Assembly: GCA_943788815.1 (NCBI GenBank)
Contig: CALSRS010000001.1
Coordinates: forward strand, 372,001-436,000
Length of the DNA: 64,000 nt
Direction of reading: 5' to 3'
Source of the DNA: an uncultured Gammaproteobacteria bacterium
GTDB lineage: Bacteria; Pseudomonadota; Gammaproteobacteria; Eutrophobiales; Eutrophobiaceae
A program made the position numbers and the translations under genes. Below the pieces are notes generated by a model. That model did not search any database. It had not been told where the DNA came from and saw nothing but the letters and a program-made list of their open reading frames with translations. Shown in pieces: positions 35,353 through 45,093 of this stretch; position 1 is the stretch's first letter; each line of letters opens with the position of its first letter.

Positions 35353-36627
35353 TTAACAAACCAGGCCCGCACTATAACCAGAGGCCCATGCCCATTGAAA
35401 ATTAAAGCCGCCTAAATGACCACTAACATCTAGCACTTCACCGACAAAATATAACCCTGGCTGTATTTTTGCTTCCATTGTTTTAGAGCTGATTCCATTT
35501 GTATCAACTCCCCCAAGGGTCACCTCAGCGGTTCGATAACCTTCTGTCCCCGATGGCTTCAGTACCCACTGATTAATTTTTTTACCTATTTCAATTAATT
35601 GTTTATCACTAAATTCCCTTAATGGTAAGTCAGCATATTCTTGCCACCATAAAGATTGTAATTCTCCCACGAGCGCCTTGGGTAATTGTTTAGCCAGTAG
35701 CGTTCTTAATAAACTACTTCCGTATTTATGTTTAAATTCCAGTAATAGTTTACTGGCATCCTTATCCGGCAAGAGGTCAATACTAACCTCATCGCCTTCT
35801 CGCCAGTAATTTGAAATTTGCAAAATAACAGGTCCACTCATACCGCGATGCGTAAACAGCATGTTTTCCCTAAACAGTTGACCATTGCAGTGCACATCAA
35901 CCTCAATGGCGATACCAGATAAGCGTTCGCAAATTGGCTTCATATAATCACTAAACATTAACGGCACCAACCCAGCTCGGCGCTGCGTCAATGCCAAAGA
36001 AAATTGTTTTGCCACCTCATATCCAAAACCACTTCCACCCAATTTAGGAATTGACAACGCACCGGTGGCGATAATCAGAGAATGACAGCTTACCTTGAAT
36101 ATATTTTCTTCATCACCAACACCATATACGCCACCAAGTGAGTAGCGAGGCATTGTATTTAGGTCGATCTCTTCGACTTCCTCAAGATCCACTTCTAGCG
36201 CAGAAATTGTCGTCACATCGCAATGATCAATAATCTTGACGCCCTGTGTTTCACACTCTTGCAATAACATGTTTAATATATCCTTGGCCGTATCTCGACA
36301 AAACAACTGATTATGCTTACGCTCTTCATAGTTAATCTCATAACGCTCAACCATCGCGATAAAATCAGATGGTGTGTAACGATTTAACGCGGCAATACAA
36401 AAATGCGGGTTTTCAGAGATGAAGTTTTCAGGAACAACTATTTGATTGGTAAAGTTACAACGGCCACCACCGGACATAAGGATTTTTTTACCCACTTTAT
36501 TAGATTTTTCGAGCACCAATACACGCCTTCCTCTGGCAGCGGCAGTCAGTGCGCACATAAGTCCGGCCGCACCCGCTCCCAAAACAACGACATCGTATTT
36601 ATTGCTAAAGGTATTTGTTTCTTTCAA
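35353..36627 (-). CDS. HI0933/YhiN-type FAD-dependent oxidoreductase
   Basis: 424 residues from a TTG codon at 36627; no ATG is available before the FAD motif. The Rossmann start VVVLGAGAAGLMCALTAAARGRRVLVLEK is followed by the family signature GKKILMSGGGRCNFTN, then LIIATGALSIPKLGGSGFGYEVAKQF and the C-terminal VTLGGVDTNGISSKTMEAKIQPGLYFVGEVLDVSGHLGGFNFQWAWASGYSAG. The family binds FAD and NAD(P); its physiological role is not settled. It is convergent with the YgjP-like gene. Confidence 0.9.
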   Translation of the reverse strand: MKETNTFSNKYDVVVLGAGAAGLMCALTAAARGRRVLVLEKSNKVGKKILMSGGGRCNFTNQIVVPENFISENPHFCIAALNRYTPSDFIAMVERYEINYEERKHNQLFCRDTAKDILNMLLQECETQGVKIIDHCDVTTISALEVDLEEVEEIDLNTMPRYSLGGVYGVGDEENIFKVSCHSLIIATGALSIPKLGGSGFGYEVAKQFSLALTQRRAGLVPLMFSDYMKPICERLSGIAIEVDVHCNGQLFRENMLFTHRGMSGPVILQISNYWREGDEVSIDLLPDKDASKLLLEFKHKYGSSLLRTLLAKQLPKALVGELQSLWWQEYADLPLREFSDKQLIEIGKKINQWVLKPSGTEGYRTAEVTLGGVDTNGISSKTMEAKIQPGLYFVGEVLDVSGHLGGFNFQWAWASGYSAGLVC

Positions 36628-36859
36628 AATTCAAGCCTATGAAGTTTAGGTCAATATAAATACTAACTGTAAACAGATTTCAAACTTAACACCGGCACCT
36701 TTTATTCTCCTTTAATTCTCGTAAATCTAGATCAAGCTGGAATATAGAACTGTAACCAATCAACGAAAACTAAATCCCAGTTCGTATTCGCTATTAGTAT
36801 ATAGTGAACTTGATTGATTTTAATTAGCACTCCCACTAATACTCAAATGGCCTATCATT

Positions 36860-37408
36860 ATGAATGAATTATTAAATATCTCGCCCTACTTATTAGCATT
36901 GCTCATTTTTCTTGCTAGAGTCACAGATGTTTCTCTAGGAACTTTTCGCACGATTGTTGTGTTTCGTGGGTATAAATTACTAGCGGCAATAATTGGCTTT
37001 TTTGAAACTATGATCTGGTTAGTTGCGGCCGGTCAGGTTTTTCAGAATCTTGACCAGTGGTACCTGGCATTAGCTTATGCTGGTGGCTTTTCGGTTGGTA
37101 ATTATGTTGGCATGTGGATTGAAAATCATTTCGCCATAGGCAATGAGCTTGTCCGATGCCTATCATTTAATCGCGATATTTTAGCCAATAAAATAAGGGA
37201 CAAAGGATTTCGGGTGGTTTCATTTGATGGTGATATGGGTGATGACAAACTTATTGAATTATTGTTTATTATTGAAAAACGGCGCAGTGTTCCTGGACTC
37301 ATAAAATTGATTAAAGAACTTGACCCCAGTGCTATTTATTCTGTGTCCGATATAAAAAGTGTTTATGAAGGACCTGCTCCAATACGATGGCAATTATTAT
37401 TCAGGTAG
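36860..37408 (+). CDS. UPF0316/DUF2179-type membrane protein
   Basis: 182 residues. Three membrane helices open the protein (LLALLIFLARVTDVSLGTFRTI, LLAAIIGFFETMIWLVAAGQVF, WYLALAYAGGFSVGNYVGMWIE). A soluble C-terminal domain (ANKIRDKGFRVVSFDGDMGDDKLIELLFIIEKRRSVPGLIKLIKELDPSAIYSVSDI) matches DUF2179. The family (DUF5698 plus DUF2179) is widespread, with unknown function. Confidence 0.88.
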   Translation: MNELLNISPYLLALLIFLARVTDVSLGTFRTIVVFRGYKLLAAIIGFFETMIWLVAAGQVFQNLDQWYLALAYAGGFSVGNYVGMWIENHFAIGNELVRCLSFNRDILANKIRDKGFRVVSFDGDMGDDKLIELLFIIEKRRSVPGLIKLIKELDPSAIYSVSDIKSVYEGPAPIRWQLLFR

Positions 37409-37510
37409 TCCTGGATATAAAATAATTAGTTTAATCTGGCTGCACTAATATCAGTCTAAATTTAAACCAGGTATTGATGAAATGATAAAAGAATCCGAGT
37501 CACCAGAAAA

Positions 37511-39340
37511 TCAGCCTCCGTTGTCTCCGACACCTATAATTTCATTCTCACGTAATACACGCAAAAACTGTTCCCCGTATTTTTCCAGTTTACTTTCTCC
37601 CACACCTTTTAGTCTCAATAGCTGCTCTGCGGTATTGGGCCGGTGGTCGATGAATTCTTTCAAGGTAGCATCGTTAAAAATAATATAGGGCGGCACGCCC
37701 TGGGACTTTGCAAGCAGGGTTCGGCAGGCCTTGAGGGCTTGCCATAAGTCCTGGTCTTCGTCTGCGATGAGGGTGTTGCGGGGACTGATGGTGGAGATCT
37801 TGCTCATTGCGACTTCCTTACGAAAGGTAACTTGCTCTTCCCCTTTGAGTACCGGCTTGCTGAATTCGGTTAATAGCAATGAACCGTGTCCGGCAGAGTC
37901 GACGGTTAGATAACCCTTGGCCATCAACTGACGAAACACGGAACGCCAGGCATCCTTACCAAGATCCTTGCCAATGCCGTAGGTGCTGAGTTGATGATGG
38001 CCAAAGTTCTGTATCTTGATGTTATCCTTGCCCAGTAACACATCAATGAGATGCACCACACCAAACATTTGTTTCGTACGGTAAACGCAGGACAGGGCCC
38101 GCTGCGCGGCGTTAGTAGCGTCCCAGGTCTCCACCGGTTGCAAACAGGTATCACAATTACCGCAGTGCTCGGGTGAGTCCTCGGCAAAATATTTGAGCAT
38201 GGCGTAACGACGACAACTGTCGATCTCGCAAAAGCCGAGCATGGCATCTAACTTATGCCGCTCCAGTGTCTTGTGGCTTTGGGCAGCCGAGGAGGATTCC
38301 GCCATCAACCGCAGTTTCACCACATCTTCTAAACCATAAGCCATCCACGCCGTCGCAGGCAGGCCATCGCGGCCCGCGCGTCCGGTCTCCTGGTAATAGG
38401 CCTCGATACTTTTGGGCAGATCCAGGTGGGCGACAAATCGCACATCGGGTTTATTAATACCCATCCCAAAGGCAATCGTGGCAACAATGATCACCGCCTC
38501 TTCATTGAGAAAACGTTCTTGATGGGCATGGCGTGTGTTACCTGGCAGGCCCGCATGGTAAGGCAAGGCCGTCAGCCCCTGATTAGTGAGCCAGCTAGCC
38601 ATCTGTTCGGTCTTCTTGCGGGATAGGCAATAGACTATCCCCGCGTCACCTTTATGCTCGGACTGCAAAAACCGTAACAACTGCTGCTTAGGGTTATCCT
38701 TGCGGGTGATTCGGTAGTGAATATTGGGTCGGTCGAAGCTATCAACAAACTGTTTACCCTGTTCCAGTTGTAAGCGCGTAACGATCTCCTTGCGGGTCCT
38801 ATCATCAGCGGTGGCGGTCAAGGCAATTCGGGGAATCGCTGGGAAGCGTTCATGCAGAATATTCAATTGCAGGTAATCTACTCGAAAATCATGACCCCAT
38901 TGCGACACGCAATGTGCCTCATCGATAGCAAACAGGGCAATCTCCAAACGTTCCAGCAACTGCAAAGTACGGTCTTGCAGCAGTCGCTCCGGAGCAAAAT
39001 ACACCAGGTCGTATTCTCCTGCCAGTAATCCAGCCTCAATGGCCTCCACTTCATCATGGGGTAAGGTTGAGTTCAAATAGGCCGCGCGGATGTCCAACTG
39101 TAACAGGGCATTGACCTGATCCTTCATCAGGGCAATCAATGGCGAGACAATGATCCCCACCCCGGGGCGAATAAGCGCCGGGAGTTGGTAACACAAGGAC
39201 TTACCGCCACCGGTGGGCATTAATACCAAGGCATCGCGCCCTGCTACTACCTCATCGATTATCGCCGCCTGATCACCACGAAAGCTTTCGTACCCGAAAG
39301 TATGTTGAAGTATGTCTAATGCCTGGCTCATCCTTGTCAT
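37511..39340 (-). CDS. recQ: ATP-dependent DNA helicase RecQ
   Basis: 609 residues, the usual bacterial length. Helicase motifs: [15 protein letters not shown], Walker [17 protein letters not shown], Walker [27 protein letters not shown], and motif [14 protein letters not shown]. The zinc-binding RQC part has CEIDSCRR...HCGNCDTC, and an HRDC domain ends the protein ([33 protein letters not shown]). RecQ unwinds DNA 3'-5' in recombination and repair. It is convergent with the UPF0316 gene. GTAAGGT lies before the ATG. Confidence 0.97.
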   Translation of the reverse strand: MTRMSQALDILQHTFGYESFRGDQAAIIDEVVAGRDALVLMPTGGGKSLCYQLPALIRPGVGIIVSPLIALMKDQVNALLQLDIRAAYLNSTLPHDEVEAIEAGLLAGEYDLVYFAPERLLQDRTLQLLERLEIALFAIDEAHCVSQWGHDFRVDYLQLNILHERFPAIPRIALTATADDRTRKEIVTRLQLEQGKQFVDSFDRPNIHYRITRKDNPKQQLLRFLQSEHKGDAGIVYCLSRKKTEQMASWLTNQGLTALPYHAGLPGNTRHAHQERFLNEEAVIIVATIAFGMGINKPDVRFVAHLDLPKSIEAYYQETGRAGRDGLPATAWMAYGLEDVVKLRLMAESSSAAQSHKTLERHKLDAMLGFCEIDSCRRYAMLKYFAEDSPEHCGNCDTCLQPVETWDATNAAQRALSCVYRTKQMFGVVHLIDVLLGKDNIKIQNFGHHQLSTYGIGKDLGKDAWRSVFRQLMAKGYLTVDSAGHGSLLLTEFSKPVLKGEEQVTFRKEVAMSKISTISPRNTLIADEDQDLWQALKACRTLLAKSQGVPPYIIFNDATLKEFIDHRPNTAEQLLRLKGVGESKLEKYGEQFLRVLRENEIIGVGDNGG

Positions 39341-39379
39341 AATACCTTACCTGTCGTTCCATCGGTGACATCCCTGTTC

Positions 39380-39582
39380 GTCATACTGGTGGAAACCAGT
39401 ATCCAATCAGTATTATGACCGCGCGATGCGCGTACTTTTACGATTGGGTTCCGGCCTCGGCTCTGGCTCCTGCTTCGCTCTACCGCCTACATCCATGTGG
39501 GCGTTCGCGGGGACGCCGGGTTCTTGTATCTAGTCATTCCCGCGATCGCCTACGTCCATGTAGGCATGCGCGAGGACACGTT
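39380..39582. repeat. Composite palindromic repeat
   Basis: Hairpin ATACTGGT-GGAA-ACCAGTAT at 39383-39402 is followed by CCAATCA, a small stem CGCGC-GAT-GCGCG near 39419-39431 and GATTGGG, which can pair back to CCAATC. Then come CGCCTACATCCATGTGGGCG (39483-39502) and a second imperfect CGCCTAC/GTAGGC stem at 39548-39565. It fills the space between recQ and the downstream PQQ enzyme. Confidence 0.8.
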
Positions 39583-41358
39583 TTATTTCTGGGGTAAAGC
39601 AAATACGTAGACAGCATTATGACGTCGTGCTGTATTTAATTCTGGAACCAGGGCCAACTTGGCACCCGTATGTGACACCCCATCGCCAGTCAATATAGCG
39701 ACATACTGCCTGCCATCCACAGCGTAGGTGATCGTACTGTTTTGAACCACACCACCCACAATGTTTTCCCATAGAATCTCACCACTCACTGCATCGAAGG
39801 CACGGAACCGTCGGTTCATATCACCCCAGAATATAAGATTACCCGCCGTGGCTAGCACAGCACCATTGGTGGGATTACGTTGAGCGTGAAAGGGTTCGAT
39901 GACACCGGTCTCCATGTTCACCTTGGCAATTCCCGTCCATGCGTTTGGGTCTACGCCCTCGCGGATATGTGTCGTCCTTCGATGTCCATTGACTGTTGAT
40001 ATAGCGCTCGTGCGGGTGTAACAGACATCATGATATGGGATATACAATGCATTCTCATCGGGGTGATATGCCATAGGGTAATACCCCTTCACGTTTGAAA
40101 AACACATGGTATGACTCTGGTTTTCGCCAGTGAGTACCGTGTCCCGGCTGATAGAAGTTTGTCCGGTGTTGACGTTAACATCGGAGATATGAAACAGTGA
40201 GGTATCCTGGGCGGGGAAAGGTATTCCCCAAAGAAACTCTCCTGTACCACGGTCCATCACCCATAGACCGCCCGGCTCACCTACGGTGGCCACCATGTCG
40301 CGAACTTCGCCGCGTCGAACATTTGGATTGGACCATTTAACCAGATTGGGATCTGGATTAAACGGGGATGAGAACAAGACCCGTTCCTGAGTCCAGTCTG
40401 AATCCCAGTCATCCCCGGGAATATGTTGGTAGTACCAGGCTAGCTCACCGGTATCGGCATCCAGAGCTAAGGTGGAGTTACAGTAAAGTTCAGAGGGCGT
40501 AGTCAATGGCACATCAAAGGGATCATCATGACGTTTGAGCCGGGTGTGCGGAGACGGATTGGCTATTCCCCAGTAGACCAGGTTTCGTTCGGGGTCGTAA
40601 CTGCCTGGCAATCCCCAGGGTGAACAGGTGCGGCTTCCTTCAGATTTATTACCCCAGGTGTTTGCACCTGGATCATCACCACCAGCACCAGCATAAAACC
40701 GCCAGACTTCTTCACCGGTTTCCGCATGGTAGGCAGCAATAAAGCAGTTTTCGCGGCCATCGGGATACGGGTCACAGTTGCGTCCTGTTATCACCTTATC
40801 ACCGGCAATCATGGGACCGGTGGTGTATTCAGTGGTCTTCTTATAATCATGGGCCTGGGTTTCCCAGTGTATTTCTCCATTGCCGGCACCTAACGCCACC
40901 ATGAATCCATCGGGGGCCGCATAAAACACCCGGTCACCGCGCAGTGACAGGGTACGAGTACGATCAATACCCACGTAATCCTCTATATCATCTGGTAAAT
41001 CGCGTTCATATTCCCAGAGCACATCGCCGGTAGTAGCATCCAGTGCCTGGACAATACCTCGCGGATTGGAGATATACATCACCCCATTGTGGACCAGCGG
41101 AATGGCCTCCTGTGTCCCCGGATGCATACCACGAGACCAGACCATCTGAAGATTACTGACGTTGTCGCGATTGATCTGATCCAACGGACTGAAGCGCTGA
41201 TTGTCATAGGTGCGGCTGTGCATCAACCAGTCAGATGGGGCCGGATTCAAAAGCATCTCGTCAGTCACTAATTCTTCCGTATTACCTTGAGCACTGACCT
41301 GCCCACTTATCAACAGAAATAAATAGCCCACTCCATATATAATTTTTGATTTGATCAC
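39583..41358 (-). CDS. Secreted PQQ-dependent dehydrogenase (quinoprotein alcohol dehydrogenase type)
   Basis: 591 residues from the GTG at 41358, preferred because a G-rich Shine-Dalgarno (GGGGGAT) lies 5 bases before it; signal peptide GYLFLLISGQVSAQ. Eight-bladed propeller with W-docking motifs: PSDWLMHSRTYDNQRFSPLDQI, ISNPRGIVQALDATTGDVLWEYERDL, NSTLALDADTGELAWYYQHIPGDDWD, LWVMDRGTGEFLWGIPF, NLIFWGDMNRRFRAFDAVSGEILWEN. It has no cytochrome domain, so it needs a separate electron acceptor. It is a paralogue of the gene at the right edge. Confidence 0.9.
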   Translation of the reverse strand: MIKSKIIYGVGYLFLLISGQVSAQGNTEELVTDEMLLNPAPSDWLMHSRTYDNQRFSPLDQINRDNVSNLQMVWSRGMHPGTQEAIPLVHNGVMYISNPRGIVQALDATTGDVLWEYERDLPDDIEDYVGIDRTRTLSLRGDRVFYAAPDGFMVALGAGNGEIHWETQAHDYKKTTEYTTGPMIAGDKVITGRNCDPYPDGRENCFIAAYHAETGEEVWRFYAGAGGDDPGANTWGNKSEGSRTCSPWGLPGSYDPERNLVYWGIANPSPHTRLKRHDDPFDVPLTTPSELYCNSTLALDADTGELAWYYQHIPGDDWDSDWTQERVLFSSPFNPDPNLVKWSNPNVRRGEVRDMVATVGEPGGLWVMDRGTGEFLWGIPFPAQDTSLFHISDVNVNTGQTSISRDTVLTGENQSHTMCFSNVKGYYPMAYHPDENALYIPYHDVCYTRTSAISTVNGHRRTTHIREGVDPNAWTGIAKVNMETGVIEPFHAQRNPTNGAVLATAGNLIFWGDMNRRFRAFDAVSGEILWENIVGGVVQNSTITYAVDGRQYVAILTGDGVSHTGAKLALVPELNTARRHNAVYVFALPQK

Positions 41359-41452
41359 GTTATCCCCCCCCAATTGAAATAGTTATTACCTGAGTAACCG
41401 TCTTATTGTAATGTAAATCAGCATAAGTAAATATTAATCACATTTGTGCGTG

Positions 41453-41469
41453 TTTTTACTCTGACCTTA
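41453..41469 (-). repeat. REP-like arm, minus-strand TAAGGTCAGAGTAAAAA
   Basis: A copy of the GGTCAGAGTAAAAA type, downstream of the amidase gene (stop at 41547) and in its reading direction. The gap 41359-41546 shows nothing else. Confidence 0.7.
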
Positions 41470-41546
41470 GATATCCTCAGGGTTCTGCATCGCAGCCCCA
41501 CAATGACATCTCTGAAAATTCATGCTGTCTGCGACCTCTTTTATTT

Positions 41547-43157
41547 TTACGGCTCCCCTTGCAAGGCAGGTGTGGTGTGAGGCGGCTTACGATGCTGCGT
41601 GCCCTGCTCAAATGCATAGCCCAGCCGGAACAACGTCGCTTCAGTAAACGGTCTGCCCAGAAACTCAATGCCCACAGGCAAGCCCTCAGGTGTAAACCCG
41701 GCAGGGACGACCAGGGCCGGAAAACCCAGTGCAGGACTCAAACGCCGGTTATTGCCGAGCGCCGTGGCGCCCGCCGGTTCCGGGTTTGTCATCACATCAT
41801 CAGCGATCACCGCAGGGGGATGATCAAAGGTGGCGTATACCAGGGCATCCAGATCTTCATCTGCCATTAATTTAAGCACCAGTTGCCTTAACTCCTCTTT
41901 ATTCTTAAGCACATCCAGATAACCAGGATCATCCATGGTCTTCCCCACATTGGGCATCAACCGTGCTGCCCGCCTGGGTACCACCTTCCCTGTCAGCAGG
42001 ATTTCACGCACCGATTTCACCGGGGCATTGAGATGGTCTTCAAGATAACGATCCATGGCCTCTTCCGTCTCATAGACATTCGCCCCATGAATACTGCTGA
42101 TACGTGCCTGTATATCATCAATCGTCACCGGATCGATTAGCTCAGCACCTAGATCCTGTAACGCTATGATGGCCTTATCGATAACTGCCCTGACCTTTTT
42201 GTAATCATCGGAATTTGGATCAGCATTCTTGTCCATGGGCTCGCGGATCACACCAATACGCGCACCAAGCAGTCCATTTTCGCGCAAGTCCGTCGTATAA
42301 GAAGTCGGCACATTGCCAACAGCATAGGCCGTCACCGGGTCATTAGGATCATAACCGGCAATAACATCCAACATGATGGCCGCATCCCTCACCGTTCGTG
42401 TAATAGGTCCTAAGGTATCCGTAGTTGGCCTGGCAGGCATCATCCCAAACCGGCTCACCAGGGGCAAGGTGGGTCTAAGTCCCACCATGTTGCCAACAGC
42501 AGCCGGTCCCCGCACAGAACCACCCGTGTCTTCGGCAACGCCCAGGATGGCAAAATTTGCAGCAATGCCCGCACCCGTCCCCGCTGATGAACCACTGGGA
42601 TTGCGCGTGGGATCATAAGGGTTCCGTACTACACCAAAGGCAGAGCCCATGAAACTTGTAGCAAATTCACCCATGGTGGTCTTGCCAAGAATGATTGCAC
42701 CGGCCTCCTTCAACTTGATGACGATAGTCGCATCTCTTTGTGGCACAAAATCCAGAAATACCGCCGAACCATAAGTGGTGGGCATATCACTGGTCTCCAC
42801 CTGGTCCTTCACAAGAGTCGGGATGCAATGCAACGGTCCCAAAGGCCCGGAAGATTGATACGCTTCATCCATTTGATCTGCAGTCTCTAACACATTTGGA
42901 TTCATGTTTTGCATGGTATTCAAATTTGGACCCGTCTTGTCGTAGGCATTGATTCTTTTCAAATACAATTCCACCAGGCCCCGGCAGCTAATGTCTCCAG
43001 ACGCAAAGGCCTGATGCACATCAGCGACCGTCGCTTCGAGAAGATGAAAAGAATCTGAGCTGTTTGTATAGACCGCTTGCTGTGCAGCGACAGAATTAAT
43101 TTGGGTCGCCATCGTAATAGCAACGGCGATGATCATGACAACTCGATTACCTGGCAT
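41547..43157 (-). CDS. Secreted amidase-signature family enzyme
   Basis: 536 residues with a signal peptide (MIIAVAITMATQINSVAAQQ). The amidase-signature core is intact: LHCIPTLVKDQVET (catalytic Lys), GKTTMGEFATS, NPSGSSAGTGAGIAAN (cis-Ser) and EDTGGSVRGPAAV with the nucleophile Ser, then ITRTVRDAAIMLDVIAGYDPNDP. The C-terminal LGFPALVVPAGFTPEGLPVGIEFLGRPFTEATLFRLGYAFEQ is typical. It hydrolyses amides; exported members act on unknown substrates. Confidence 0.92.
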   Translation of the reverse strand: MPGNRVVMIIAVAITMATQINSVAAQQAVYTNSSDSFHLLEATVADVHQAFASGDISCRGLVELYLKRINAYDKTGPNLNTMQNMNPNVLETADQMDEAYQSSGPLGPLHCIPTLVKDQVETSDMPTTYGSAVFLDFVPQRDATIVIKLKEAGAIILGKTTMGEFATSFMGSAFGVVRNPYDPTRNPSGSSAGTGAGIAANFAILGVAEDTGGSVRGPAAVGNMVGLRPTLPLVSRFGMMPARPTTDTLGPITRTVRDAAIMLDVIAGYDPNDPVTAYAVGNVPTSYTTDLRENGLLGARIGVIREPMDKNADPNSDDYKKVRAVIDKAIIALQDLGAELIDPVTIDDIQARISSIHGANVYETEEAMDRYLEDHLNAPVKSVREILLTGKVVPRRAARLMPNVGKTMDDPGYLDVLKNKEELRQLVLKLMADEDLDALVYATFDHPPAVIADDVMTNPEPAGATALGNNRRLSPALGFPALVVPAGFTPEGLPVGIEFLGRPFTEATLFRLGYAFEQGTQHRKPPHTTPALQGEP

Positions 43158-43194
43158 TTGTAATACCCTCTATAGTTAAGTTCACACTCTCGTC

Positions 43195-43330
43195 ATACTA
43201 ACGAAAGCAATCCACATGGATGTGGTACATGTCGCAAAACGCTTACAGGGATCTAAGCAGTAGAACGACGTAGGAGCTAAAGTCGAGGACAGGGCATCCG
43301 TTGCGACCCGTATCCAATCATTTAAATTCT
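43195..43330. repeat. Worn composite palindromic repeat
   Basis: Left arm CGTCATACTAACGAAAGC, inner CCACATGGATGTGG hairpin at 43212-43225, then GTCGAGGACAGG, and the right arm CCGTATCCAATCA. This shows the standard hairpin opened at its loop by an insert. It separates the amidase from the ankyrin-repeat gene. Confidence 0.7.
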
Positions 43331-43387
43331 AAGAAATTTTTAGTCAGGTTAGCTTATATAGCAGCACGGAGGACTTCGGTTTCTTAT

Positions 43388-45043
43388 TTAAATTCCTTTG
43401 CGATCTAAAAACTCTCCAGTAAACGGCTCCGCGCCAAATTCCAGTAGCAAATCAACCATTTCCTGGTTTATCACCGGACTAATACCTCTAATTCGGTGGT
43501 CATCACCACCACTGATTTGCCATTTGAGACGTTGCTCCGGATCACCCAGGGCTAGCATCATTGGAGTGACACCATATCTGTCCTGCAGATTCATATCCGC
43601 ACCTTGCTCTGCCAGGAAGCGTACGAGTTTCGTCCACCCTCGATAGACCGCAAAATACAGTAATGTCCGACCGTCTTCCTTCCCCTTGGCCGGACCATCC
43701 ATAGCTTTTTCAGTCAGGTGAGCATTGATATCCCCACCACCAATAGATAAGGCAAACTTTGTGGCTTCCAGGGCCTCATCCTCACTGCGGTGCTGGCGTT
43801 CCGCTCCTGCCCCCCCGGCCAGCATCAAGACTGTGCCCCCGCCTATTGTGGTCGCACCGACGTCCGAGACCTCTTCGAGGATATGCATGGATTCCATGTC
43901 CCCTGATACGGCCGCCAATAACAATGGGGTAGCACCAACCGGGTCGATCTGCCCAGGGGCCTCCATCTTTCGCGCCAAAAAGGGATTATCAAGATAGGCG
44001 TAAGAGAATTCTATGCGGGCGTTTGGGTCGGCGCCATAATCTAGCAATGCCGCCACCAGCCTTGGCATATTAGGCCGTTCCCAACCTAAGCGTTTATCGG
44101 TTATTGCATTTGGAGGGGTATAGTTATTCATCATCAACACCCCTTCATGTAAGGCGTAGTGTAGCGGGGCAATTCCCCAGGCATCCTTGATGTTTGGGTC
44201 CGCCCCGTTCTTGAGCAGGTACATCGCCAGGTCTTCATGCCCACTGGCTATCGCAATCACCAGGGCACTACCGTGCTCCGGATGTGGTGCATTCACATCC
44301 GCCCCCGCCTCCAGCAATATGCGCGCCGTTTCCACATCTCCCTGTTGGGCCGCAAAGTCCAAAGCTGTAAATCCACCAGAAACTTCAGGAAAACGTATCG
44401 TGGGAGGATAATTTTTTCCGAACACAGTGGAACCGGGAGTATCAACTTCGTAAGGTTCGAGTTCGGGGATCAGTTTTGTGCAGGCTTGCAAGTCGACCCC
44501 GTGCCTCACCAGCTCACGCACGACTGCGGGACGCTGCTCAGCAGCGGCCCACATAAGAGCCGTCTGCCCCCTTTCATTTTCCATCGCGTTCACATCCGCG
44601 CCCGCCGCTAGTAAGGCCTTTACACCCTCTACCGCGCCGGCACTGGCGCAACGCATCAACGGTGTCTCGCCAGTCAGTTTGGCACGATTGGGATCAGCCC
44701 TGGCAGCTAGTAATAACTCCACCACGACCGAATTCCTGTTCTCACAGGCCAATATTAAAGGAGTAATACTGTAATCAGTGGCCAGGTTCGCATCGGCCCC
44801 TGCGCGAAGCAGCAGTTCTACCTTCTTTATATCGTCACGATACACTGCCCAGGAAAGTGCCGTACTGCCGTCCGCCCGGGCCTCGTTAACATCGACTTTC
44901 TCATTCAGGAGTGATTGCAATGCCTCAATATCGCCCTCCCTCACCGCCGAGATCAATGGCACATCGCTGCTCAACGCGATGTGACAGGCCAGGCTAATCA
45001 CCACGGCCAAGATTGACCTACTCCTAAATTTTGTCTGACGCAT
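43388..45043 (-). CDS. Secreted ankyrin-repeat protein
   Basis: 551 residues from the ATG at 45043, which has CAGGAG upstream; a possible earlier start adds 12 residues. Signal peptide ILAVVISLACHIALSS. About ten ankyrin repeats follow, for example ADGSTALSWAVYRDDIKKVELLLRAGADANLATDYSITPLILACENRNSVVVELLLAARADPN and AWGIAPLHYALHEGVLMM; several have loop insertions. It is most likely periplasmic and binds protein. It is the last gene of the DUF1592-DUF1552-ankyrin operon (gap of 50 bases). Confidence 0.9.
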   Translation of the reverse strand: MRQTKFRSRSILAVVISLACHIALSSDVPLISAVREGDIEALQSLLNEKVDVNEARADGSTALSWAVYRDDIKKVELLLRAGADANLATDYSITPLILACENRNSVVVELLLAARADPNRAKLTGETPLMRCASAGAVEGVKALLAAGADVNAMENERGQTALMWAAAEQRPAVVRELVRHGVDLQACTKLIPELEPYEVDTPGSTVFGKNYPPTIRFPEVSGGFTALDFAAQQGDVETARILLEAGADVNAPHPEHGSALVIAIASGHEDLAMYLLKNGADPNIKDAWGIAPLHYALHEGVLMMNNYTPPNAITDKRLGWERPNMPRLVAALLDYGADPNARIEFSYAYLDNPFLARKMEAPGQIDPVGATPLLLAAVSGDMESMHILEEVSDVGATTIGGGTVLMLAGGAGAERQHRSEDEALEATKFALSIGGGDINAHLTEKAMDGPAKGKEDGRTLLYFAVYRGWTKLVRFLAEQGADMNLQDRYGVTPMMLALGDPEQRLKWQISGGDDHRIRGISPVINQEMVDLLLEFGAEPFTGEFLDRKGI

Positions 45044-45093
45044 CCGCTTGGCTCCTGTTGGACTGCACCTTAGTTTCATATCTCTTGAAGACC